A stretch of DNA of 46,444 nt, from contig CALWTY010000015.1 in NCBI GenBank assembly GCA_944384585.1, positions 1 to 46,444 on the forward strand. The letters run 5' to 3'. The notes below the pieces were generated by a model, which did not search any database, was not told where the DNA came from, and saw only the letters and a program-made list of their open reading frames with translations. Origin of the DNA: an uncultured Clostridia bacterium (GTDB lineage: Bacteria > Bacillota > Clostridia > Oscillospirales > CAG-272). The position numbers and the translations under genes are program-made. Of the stretch, positions 15,489 through 23,001 are shown piece after piece (within the stretch, counting starts at the first letter, position 1; each line of letters opens with the position of its first letter).

Positions 15489-16836
15489 GGGAATTTCGGA
15501 GGGAGCGTTGCTCCAGCGGGGAGAGGATGGCTTCAGCATCGGCTTCTTCCGTTCCGGGGAAAAGATCACGACCGCACGCTATGACGGGAGGAGGCAGGGC
15601 TGCGCCGCCGTTTATCCCCTCGGAGAGGGGCGGTACCGTCTGGAAGGAATCCCGACCGGCGGCCCGTATACCCTGACAATCGGAGAAAACCGCTTTGAGT
15701 CGGTCTATGTCGGGGATCTGTGGCTGCTCGGCGGTCAATCGAATATGGCGGGCGTGGGACATACGACAAGGGAGGATTGCGACTTCGGCGGAGACCCCGA
15801 GGTGCGGGCGTTTTATATGACCGATCACTGGGACGCCGCCAATCATCCCCTTCACGCGACGGGATGGGCGGTAGATGAGGTGCATACGCGGGTCATCGGT
15901 TCGGGCTATCCCAATTACGAAGCCTGTATCGGCCCGGGGCTGTCCTTCGCAAGACGGATGAAGGCGCTGACCGGCGTGCCGCAGGGCGTCATCTGCTGTG
16001 CGCACAGCGGCACCTCGCTTTCTCAATGGGATCCCGCGCTGCGGCATCTCGGCGGAGCGGGAAGCCTGTACGGGGCGATGCTCCGACGCTTTCATGCCTG
16101 TGGCGGACGGGTGAAGGGACTCTTCTGGTATCAGGGCTGCAACGACGCGGAGGAGCAAGCGCATCGGGTCTTCACCGGGAAGCTGACGGCGCTGATTGAG
16201 GCCTGCCGCCGAGATTTCGGGACGGAGGGGAGCGCCCCGCTTCCGATCGTGCAGGTGCAGATCGGAAGGGTGACAAACCGTGTGATTCCGCTGCATGAAG
16301 CGTGGTGGAACAGTATCCGGGAGCAGCAGCGGCAGGTCGGGGAGAAGCTCCCCGCGATCGCCACCCTTTCGGTACTGTCGAAGGAGCTGGACGACGCCGT
16401 CCACCTCTCAAGCGCCGCGCAGCGCCGCCTCGGAGAAGAGGCAGCGGAGGCAATGCATTGTCTGCTTGATCCGACAAGCCGGGAGGGCAGCCTGCCGCCC
16501 CGCTTCAAGGAGGTTTGCCTCTGCCGCGGACACTTCAACGGCTGGGCGGAGGTGCGGGTGCGCTATGAAGGACTGCGGGGCGGGCTGATCGCTCCGGGGC
16601 GCCCGCTCGGCTTTGTGATCCGCGAGGCGGAGGGAAAGCCGGAGACGCAGTACGTCCATCGGATCGCGCTTGAGGGGGACACGGCGGTGCTGTATTCCGA
16701 CCGTCTGCCGGAGGAGCTGCTCGGCGGGCAGCTTTACTACGGGCGCGGCGCCGATCCCTGCTGCAATATCACCGATGAGGCGGGACGCGACCTGCCGGGA
16801 ATGGGGCCGATTCTTCTTGACCGAATCGAAGAATGA
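15478..16836 (+). CDS. SASA-type SGNH carbohydrate esterase, second copy
   Basis: A 452-aa cytosolic esterase paralogous to the one at 1791-3185. The order of motifs is the same: VYVGDLWLLGGQSNM with candidate nucleophile Ser88, LTGVPQGVICCAHSGTS, FWYQGCNDAEEQ and LDDAVHLS with a candidate catalytic His. The ATG at 15478 has AGGAGG 6 nt upstream and lies within the end of the phosphoglucomutase gene. Its place after a phosphorylase and mutase suggests it removes acetyl groups from imported oligosaccharides before phosphorolysis; this is an inference. Confidence 0.85.
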   Translation: MSVEGISEGALLQRGEDGFSIGFFRSGEKITTARYDGRRQGCAAVYPLGEGRYRLEGIPTGGPYTLTIGENRFESVYVGDLWLLGGQSNMAGVGHTTREDCDFGGDPEVRAFYMTDHWDAANHPLHATGWAVDEVHTRVIGSGYPNYEACIGPGLSFARRMKALTGVPQGVICCAHSGTSLSQWDPALRHLGGAGSLYGAMLRRFHACGGRVKGLFWYQGCNDAEEQAHRVFTGKLTALIEACRRDFGTEGSAPLPIVQVQIGRVTNRVIPLHEAWWNSIREQQRQVGEKLPAIATLSVLSKELDDAVHLSSAAQRRLGEEAAEAMHCLLDPTSREGSLPPRFKEVCLCRGHFNGWAEVRVRYEGLRGGLIAPGRPLGFVIREAEGKPETQYVHRIALEGDTAVLYSDRLPEELLGGQLYYGRGADPCCNITDEAGRDLPGMGPILLDRIEE

Positions 16837-16907
16837 GCCCGACCCCGCCGGTGAATGATCAGTCCATATTGCAACTACTTTTTCGAACCAATTCCGGAGG
16901 ATTCTGT

Positions 16908-19625
16908 ATGACGAACGCAAAACGATTTACCGATGTCAGCCTTCCGCCGCTGCGGGAAGGAGCCTTTTCCTTGGCGGGGTTCTCCTCGCCCGGAGGGGCT
17001 GCGCTTCCGCCCCTGAACGGCACGCCTGTCGGGGATGCGGTGATCACGGCTGCGACCGATATGACCTTCCCGGACGAAACGGTCTGCCTGACGGGAGAGC
17101 ATCTGGAGGAGGCCTCCCTGCTTCTCTGGAGCGAGGGCGCGCTTCGCCGCATCAAGCCGCTCCGTTCCGATTTCAATAAGCTGCAGGCGGTGATCCCCGC
17201 CGATCTCCGACGCTCGGTGACGCTGCTCTGGCCGCTGACCGGGAAAGGAATCGGCGCTCCCTTCCGCATCAACGAGCCGAAGATCTGGTGGTCGGATACC
17301 GAATATCTGACCGCCGACCGTCCGATCAACCGCTTCCGGCTCTTCGGCGCGAATCTTTCGTTCGAGGGAGTCGTCCCGACGGCGGTCGCCGTGCTGTCCG
17401 ACGGGAGCTTCCGCCGCCTGACGGTGACGGAGCGCAGTCCCTATTGCCTGGAGGCGGAGCTGGCGCTTCCCCTTGCGGCAGGGGAGGCGCTGACGGTGTT
17501 CCTTCACAACGGAACGGGGGGAGACTGCGGCTGGAGCCGCGGCTTCCGCCTTGAGGCAAGGCGGGACGGCAGACTCCCGGAGGCGCTCCTTCCGGTGCTG
17601 CGGGTCGAGGACTTCGGCGCGCTCTCCGATGACGGGCTGGACGATACCGACGCGATTGAGAGCGCGCTGGCAGAGGCGGCGGGTCTCGGCGGCGCGGTGA
17701 TCCTCTTCGGGGCGGGAGAATATCATCTGTCCCGCGAGGTGGAGATCCCGGATCAGTATCCGAAGGGATTGTATATCCGGGGCTGCGGCAGGGGTGAGTA
17801 TGATTTCGTCTCACGGCTTCTCCCCTCGGAATACGACCGCAGAGGGCTGTCGGGACGCTATACCGCGCTGTCCTTCCTCGATCCCTCCTGCCCGCCTCCC
17901 ACCCTGCTCCGCATCAGCGGAGACCATGTCACCCTCTGCGATATGACGCTTTACGGGGCGGACGGTCATGTCGGAGGCTATACGATGAAATACGGCTACA
18001 CCGTCGCGGTCTCGGGGCATCACGTCACTCTGTCGGGGCTTCGGATGATCAAGTGCGATCTGCGTGATCTTGACCGCGAGGGAAAATACAGCCTGAACTG
18101 CTCCAATCATCTCTATCTTCACACCGCGGCGCGGCATATCGACGTGCTGAACTGTGAATTCCATACCAAGGCCTGCGCGATCTGGATCAATTTCTACGAC
18201 GGGCCGCGCTATGCTCAGCCCGTGCTGTTTGACGACGGAAAGCAGGTGCGCTTCGTTCGGATCATCGGCTGTGATTTCTACGGCTATACCACCCCCTACA
18301 CCCATCCGACGGGGAAGCGTCCGGCGGGCGATGAGGGCGAAATCTCGCGGGGGATCACGGCGATGAACTGCGAGGCGCTGACGGTTGAGAACTGCCGCTT
18401 CTGCGGGATCGACCGGGCGCACGACTTCGTGCTGACCCGCAGCATGTACATTCCGATCACCGCCAATCATATGTATATCGCCGGCAATCGGATGATGAAC
18501 ATCGGCTCAACGCCGGGGACCGGCTTCGACGGCAATACGGGGGAGCAGATCCTGCTCCACGGCGGCCTCCATCTCGGCGGGATCTACAACGTCGGAAAGA
18601 GCGAAGGGGATCGCCTCACGGTCCGCACCGATAATATCCGCCTGACCGACGACAACGGGCGGGAGATCAGCCCGGAGGATACCGTCACAAACGCCGGCAG
18701 CCGCGTGACCGACGGGCTGACAAGGGGAACGCGCGGGATGGCGTACCTCTGCGCCGGGAAAGGCGCGGGACAGATCCGCCGGATCGACGGCTACGAGCTG
18801 TATGACGACCGCTATGTCTTCCGTCTGGAGAGCCCCTGGCTCGTCGAGCCGGACGAGACCTCGATCGTGATGGAGACCGCCCCGTTCCGGGAGAACATCA
18901 TCTGGCGCAATACCATCATGAAGGATGAGCCGACGCTGGCGCAGGGCTTCAAGTCGGGCGGCGTACTGCTGTTCTTTGATTCCTACAGCAATATCATCGC
19001 GGAAAACGATTTCCGCAATCTTGCCTTCGGGGTGGCGCTCAACGCCGCCTTCAAAGCGCCGGTGCTTTGGAATACCGTCCGGGACAACCGCTTCAGCGGC
19101 ATCCGGGAGGCCTGCCGCGACGCGGCGCAGGGAGGCGATTCGACGCGGCACGCGACCTGCTTCTGCGAATCGGTCATCGGCAATGCGGGGGAGACCTGCG
19201 GCTGGGATGATTATCATGTCTGGTATACAGTCGGAAACGTTTTCCGCCGCAACCGCTGTGAGGATTGCGATACGTCGGCAGAGATCGCCACCAATCGCTG
19301 GAATAACCTCCGCAACAATCACAGCGGGAACGGGATCGACGATTATTTCGGGGAGGAGAAGGGAAATACCCTCACGGTGATCGAGCAGAATGACTTTATT
19401 GACGTTTCACAGGGAATCCTGATCGGCAATCCCGCATATTGGAGTCTGCTCCGCGACAACCGCTTTACCTTCCGGGAAAAAGAGGGCTATGAGGCCGTCC
19501 CGCTTTGCCATGATCAGCCGCTGACAAACTATAAGCTGCTCTGCGTCGAAGAAGGAAAGACGGTGCGGGATGAAAACGGCACCGCGCGGGACACGTCGGG
19601 AAAGCACGGTAAAGACGATGAATGA
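16908..19625 (+). CDS. Cytosolic TIG-like/right-handed beta-helix protein, paralogue B
   Basis: A 905-aa protein without signal peptide. Residues ~45-245 form two TIG-like beta-sandwich modules (DMTFPDETVCLTGEHLEEAS; HNGTGGDCGWSR). Residues ~250-880 are a Pectate_lyase_3-type beta-helix starting VEDFGALSDDGLDDTDAIE. It aligns almost end to end with the lipoprotein at 23002-25824 (GLYIRG, RGLSG.YT, CEFHTKA, NTGEQIL, GGDST), so the two are an inside/outside pair. The ATG at 16908 has GGAGG just upstream. Codons 4-8 contain GCAAAACGATTTAC, nearly identical to the LacI-type operator. Substrate and reaction are unknown; a lyase or hydrolase is likely. Confidence 0.78.
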   Translation: MTNAKRFTDVSLPPLREGAFSLAGFSSPGGAALPPLNGTPVGDAVITAATDMTFPDETVCLTGEHLEEASLLLWSEGALRRIKPLRSDFNKLQAVIPADLRRSVTLLWPLTGKGIGAPFRINEPKIWWSDTEYLTADRPINRFRLFGANLSFEGVVPTAVAVLSDGSFRRLTVTERSPYCLEAELALPLAAGEALTVFLHNGTGGDCGWSRGFRLEARRDGRLPEALLPVLRVEDFGALSDDGLDDTDAIESALAEAAGLGGAVILFGAGEYHLSREVEIPDQYPKGLYIRGCGRGEYDFVSRLLPSEYDRRGLSGRYTALSFLDPSCPPPTLLRISGDHVTLCDMTLYGADGHVGGYTMKYGYTVAVSGHHVTLSGLRMIKCDLRDLDREGKYSLNCSNHLYLHTAARHIDVLNCEFHTKACAIWINFYDGPRYAQPVLFDDGKQVRFVRIIGCDFYGYTTPYTHPTGKRPAGDEGEISRGITAMNCEALTVENCRFCGIDRAHDFVLTRSMYIPITANHMYIAGNRMMNIGSTPGTGFDGNTGEQILLHGGLHLGGIYNVGKSEGDRLTVRTDNIRLTDDNGREISPEDTVTNAGSRVTDGLTRGTRGMAYLCAGKGAGQIRRIDGYELYDDRYVFRLESPWLVEPDETSIVMETAPFRENIIWRNTIMKDEPTLAQGFKSGGVLLFFDSYSNIIAENDFRNLAFGVALNAAFKAPVLWNTVRDNRFSGIREACRDAAQGGDSTRHATCFCESVIGNAGETCGWDDYHVWYTVGNVFRRNRCEDCDTSAEIATNRWNNLRNNHSGNGIDDYFGEEKGNTLTVIEQNDFIDVSQGILIGNPAYWSLLRDNRFTFREKEGYEAVPLCHDQPLTNYKLLCVEEGKTVRDENGTARDTSGKHGKDDE
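16917..16930 (+). promoter_or_regulatory. LacI-type operator inside the coding start of the beta-helix gene
   Basis: GCAAAACGATTTAC matches the 14-bp palindrome at 5216 and 12650 except at position 13, and equals the minus-strand copy at 4896. It lies 9 nt into the gene. No good -35/-10 pair was found between 16837 and 16907, so a bound repressor would act as a roadblock, or the site belongs to a weak internal promoter. Confidence 0.55.
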
Positions 19626-20514
19626 GTCGACACGCATCACCGAATACCGCTATGAGCTGCTGGGAGGCGGAAGCGGGCGGCTGCCGAAGCTGCATTATCT
19701 CGCGCTCCGCACGCTGCCTCCCGAAGCGGAGGAGGGGAACGCCCACAGCTTGTCGGAGCTGATTCTGGTGAGGCGGGGGCAGGGCGTTCTGACGACGGAG
19801 GGGGAGCTTCTCCCGTTGTCGGAGGGCGATCTTGTCGTTCGCAACGCAGAAGAGGTCTGCGTCTTCCGGAACATCGGAGGCGATCCGCTTGAGCTGGGGG
19901 TGCTGGCGTTTGAGAGCGTGCGTCTTCACGGAACGCTGCAGGCGCGCCTGCTCCCGCCCGACAGCGGCATCGTTTTTCCGGCGGGAAAGGAGGCGAGGCT
20001 CTTTGACGAATGCTTCTCCCGGATGCTGGAGGAGACGCGGGAGGGGGAGTCGCTTTGCGACGATATCGTCAGAAGCCTGTCGGGAGTGTATCTGCTCTAC
20101 TTCTACCGGCTGGTGCAGCGGGAGCAGGGGCAGGAGGCGCTGCTGACGGGGAAACATATCCTGCGGCAGCTCATCGGCTATATCGACGCGCATTTCCGTG
20201 AAAATCTCACCCTCGATGGGATCGCCGCCGCCTGCTTTGCCAACAAATATTATGCCTCCCATCTCTTCACCAAAGTCAAAGGCTGCAGTATCGGTGCGTA
20301 CATCACCGAAAAACGGCTTTCGGAGGCCTGCCGCCTGTTGACGGAGGGGGCGCTTTCGGTCAAGGATGTATCGCGCGCCGCCGGCTTTAATGACGCCGCC
20401 TACTTCGGTCGGCTCTTCAAAAAACGGTACGGGATCACGCCGCTGGAGTTCCGACGGACGCTCCCGATAAAGTCGGATGATGTTGCGGATAAAAAAGACA
20501 AGAATATCCATTGA
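19618..20514 (+). CDS. AraC-family transcriptional regulator
   Basis: A 298-aa regulator. Residues ~1-160 form a cupin-like sensor (ELILVRRGQGVLTTEGELLPLSEGDLVV). The C-terminal ~100 residues carry the two AraC helix-turn-helices: NLTLDGIAAACFANKYYASHLFTKVKG and LSVKDVSRAAGFNDAAYFGRLFKKRYG, ending TPLEFRR. The ATG at 19618 overlaps the end of the beta-helix gene by 8 nt; its ribosome site is weak, so expression may depend on coupling. It probably senses a sugar and activates neighbouring genes. No target site is recognisable. Confidence 0.88.
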   Translation: MNESTRITEYRYELLGGGSGRLPKLHYLALRTLPPEAEEGNAHSLSELILVRRGQGVLTTEGELLPLSEGDLVVRNAEEVCVFRNIGGDPLELGVLAFESVRLHGTLQARLLPPDSGIVFPAGKEARLFDECFSRMLEETREGESLCDDIVRSLSGVYLLYFYRLVQREQGQEALLTGKHILRQLIGYIDAHFRENLTLDGIAAACFANKYYASHLFTKVKGCSIGAYITEKRLSEACRLLTEGALSVKDVSRAAGFNDAAYFGRLFKKRYGITPLEFRRTLPIKSDDVADKKDKNIH

Positions 20515-20539
20515 AAGGGGCGATGCGACAGGCTATAAT
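20511..20539 (+). promoter_or_regulatory. Promoter of the alpha/beta-hydrolase operon
   Basis: TTGAAA (20511-20516) overlaps the stop codon of the AraC gene. It is followed by 17 bp and TATAAT (20534-20539). No LacI-type operator is seen nearby. Confidence 0.75.
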
Positions 20540-20598
20540 AATGATGGAACGTCAGTTTCACCAAAAGAAGCCTTCGAATTGTTCCCGGGAGGGACTTT

Positions 20599-21390
20599 AT
20601 GAACAGAATTTTACTGAACCCCGCCGACGAGGCATCGGCCTCCTTCCTCTTCGAGCGCCCGGAAACCGATCGGAAGCTCCCCTGCGTCCTCTTCATCCAC
20701 GGAGGGGGATGGAGCTCCGGCTCGGCGGAGCAGTACCGAAGACATATGAAGGCGATCGTCGAGGCGGGCGGGGCGGCGGCCTCCGCCGAATATCGGCTCA
20801 AGACCGATCGGCTTCCCCTCGAAGCCTGCGTTGCGGACTGCGGGGCGATCATGCGCTATCTCAGAAGCCATGCCGACAGCCTGGGGCTCCTGCCTGACCG
20901 CCTCTGCGCTGCGGGGGAATCGGCGGGGGGACATCTGGCGCTCTGCCTGGCCTCTCCGTTGATCTGTCCCGATCCTGCGGTAAGACCCGATCTCGTCGTC
21001 AATCTGAACGGCGTGGTCGATATGACCGGGGTCTTCCGGGATCGCTTTTTCCCGGAGGAGAAATGGCAGAACGAGGAGGATGCCGACAGCTGGCTCGGGA
21101 AATACGAGCTTGCGGAGCGCTGGTCGCCGCTGTATCGGGTGAGCAGCGGCAATTCCCCCGCGCTGCATCTGCAGGGATTGGCGGATCCCGTTGTCCGGCC
21201 GGCGGAGACGCTGCGCTATCATCGGGCCTTGCGGGAGGCGGGGGTGGAAAGCGAGTTGATCCTGCTGCCCTGCCGCTCCCACGCATTTATCCTCTATGAC
21301 TATGAAAATACCGACGATACCGTAAACGGCATTGTCGATATGCTCTGCGGCAAGCTCGCGGAGCGGGGCTATCTGAATACAAAAACATAA
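20599..21390 (+). CDS. alpha/beta-Hydrolase fold carbohydrate esterase (BD-FAE-like)
   Basis: A 263-aa cytosolic esterase. It shows the HGGGW oxyanion motif (residues ~33-37), the nucleophile elbow GESAGGH near residue 109, an Asp in LQGLADPVV near residue 198 and a His in CRSHAFILYD near the end, forming the usual Ser-Asp-His triad. Length fits the bifunctional acetyl/feruloyl esterase and isoprenylcysteine-esterase-like group. GGAGGG precedes the ATG. It is the first gene of a unit with a solute-binding lipoprotein and a lipoprotein beta-helix protein, which suggests de-esterification of imported oligosaccharides. Confidence 0.82.
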   Translation: MNRILLNPADEASASFLFERPETDRKLPCVLFIHGGGWSSGSAEQYRRHMKAIVEAGGAAASAEYRLKTDRLPLEACVADCGAIMRYLRSHADSLGLLPDRLCAAGESAGGHLALCLASPLICPDPAVRPDLVVNLNGVVDMTGVFRDRFFPEEKWQNEEDADSWLGKYELAERWSPLYRVSSGNSPALHLQGLADPVVRPAETLRYHRALREAGVESELILLPCRSHAFILYDYENTDDTVNGIVDMLCGKLAERGYLNTKT

Positions 21391-21406
21391 AAGGAAAGGA
21401 TTTACC

Positions 21407-22861
21407 ATGAACAACGTAAAAAAGACCATGACCCTGCTGTTGATTATGTCTGTACTCCTGGGAATTTTCGCCGCCTGTCAGAAAGGAGACGGCACGGGAG
21501 ACAACAGCAGCAAGCCCGCGGGCACTGCAGGACCGGGCGGCACGAATGCCGGGACCGACGCCAAGGAGGAATATGTCTTCCCCGACGAGAAGCTTGACGG
21601 CTATACCGTGAAGATCTTCTCGATCATGGGGCCGCAGACCACCTGGCTTACCTTCCCCTATTTTGACACCGAGGACAGCAGCTCCAAGATCAGCACCGCC
21701 ATCTATCAGCGCAACGCGCAGATTGAGGAAACCCTTGAGTGCAAGATCGAGGAAACCAACGCCGACGCTTCCAACGTCGAGCTGTGGGCAAGCCTGCTGG
21801 CGGAGGATACCGACGAGTATCAGGCGGGCGTTGACTATTCCTGGAACTCGATTACCAGAGCCGGACTGAACTACCTCGTCGACTTCGGCACGATCGACAG
21901 CATCGATCTGAGCAAGCCCTGGTGGGATCAGAACATCAATAATGCCTATTCCCTCAACGGCCATGTCTTTGTGACCTCCGGCAGCGCCATGACCAGCAGC
22001 TGGGACGAAATCTTCGTTCTCTACTTCAATTCGACGGTCGCCGGTAACATCGACGGCGAGATGGATCTGTATCAGGAGGTCAAGGACGGTCAGTGGACGC
22101 TTGAGCGCTTCTGCCAGCTGATTACGGCGGGGGATAACGATCTGAACGATCCCGGTGCAGAGAAGGAGCACTACGGCTTTGCGACGCAGGCCTTCTACGC
22201 CGTGCCTTCCTTTATGGGAACCAACAACGTGACCTACGGCATCCTGAACTCCGACGGAAAGATTGAGAACAACACCTCCTCCGACCGCTTCATCAATACC
22301 GTCCAGACGCTGGCGGAGCGGCTCCCGGAATCCGACAGCATTTACTACGGGGATGCAGAGGTCGACACCATGTTCATGAACGGGGAGACCTTCTTCATGC
22401 AGGAGTGCATCGGCGCGATGGCGAACATGAGAAATCTGTCGGAATTCGACTACGGCGTGCTGCCGATGCCGAAGTTCAATGAGTCGCAGGAGCAGTATTA
22501 CAGCTATTCCGGCGCGCAGTATCTCCTCTTCATTCCCTATACCAACGCCAATGTCGAGAAGACCGGCGTTGTGCTGGAGGCGATGATGGGACTTTCGGAG
22601 TATACCCTCAAGCAGACCTATATCGAGGATATGCTCGGACAGATTTACTCCCGCACCCCCGAGGCGGCCGAGATGATGAACGAATATATTCTGCCGAACA
22701 CCCTTTATGATATCGGCGGCAGACAGGGCCTTCAGTTCAACACCCTGATTCCGCTGGATCAGATGGTCCCGATGGGGATGACCGACGTGGTTTCCGCCAT
22801 CGATGCCGTCCGTGATGCGATTCAGGACAAGATTGACGCCGTCAATGAATTTGAGTCCTGA
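21407..22861 (+). CDS. Extracellular solute-binding lipoprotein (ABC sugar-type), first copy
   Basis: A 484-aa lipoprotein. The signal peptide ends at a lipobox with acylated Cys24 (LLGIFAAC), followed by a Gly/Ser/Thr-rich linker. The mature part resembles family-1 substrate-binding proteins of carbohydrate ABC transporters (PWWDQNINNAYSLNGHVF, YFNSTVA, WTLERFCQL, FMNGETFFMQE). It is paralogous to the protein at 28710-30191. No permease or ATPase gene lies nearby, so it must use a transporter encoded elsewhere or act as a glycan-binding lipoprotein. AAAGGA precedes the ATG. Confidence 0.85.
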   Translation: MNNVKKTMTLLLIMSVLLGIFAACQKGDGTGDNSSKPAGTAGPGGTNAGTDAKEEYVFPDEKLDGYTVKIFSIMGPQTTWLTFPYFDTEDSSSKISTAIYQRNAQIEETLECKIEETNADASNVELWASLLAEDTDEYQAGVDYSWNSITRAGLNYLVDFGTIDSIDLSKPWWDQNINNAYSLNGHVFVTSGSAMTSSWDEIFVLYFNSTVAGNIDGEMDLYQEVKDGQWTLERFCQLITAGDNDLNDPGAEKEHYGFATQAFYAVPSFMGTNNVTYGILNSDGKIENNTSSDRFINTVQTLAERLPESDSIYYGDAEVDTMFMNGETFFMQECIGAMANMRNLSEFDYGVLPMPKFNESQEQYYSYSGAQYLLFIPYTNANVEKTGVVLEAMMGLSEYTLKQTYIEDMLGQIYSRTPEAAEMMNEYILPNTLYDIGGRQGLQFNTLIPLDQMVPMGMTDVVSAIDAVRDAIQDKIDAVNEFES

Positions 22862-22897
22862 CGGGAATCCGGGACAACCGGGAACATGACAGCATGA

Positions 22898-22948
22898 CCG
22901 CCCGTGAGGGCGGAAAAGACGGGGAAGCGCCGATCCGGCCTTCCCCGT
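22898..22948 (+). terminator. Tandem hairpins after the solute-binding protein gene
   Basis: CCGCCC-GTGA-GGGCGG (22898-22913) is followed by ACGGGGAAG (22919-22927) pairing with CTTCCCCGT (22940-22948). There is no T-run after it. It is more likely an mRNA-stabilising or partial-termination element that separates expression of the binding protein from the downstream beta-helix gene. Confidence 0.5.
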
Positions 22949-23001
22949 GATTCAAGCAAGGGCAGCGCACGCTGTCCAAACCAAACGAAAGGCTACGGAA
23001 T

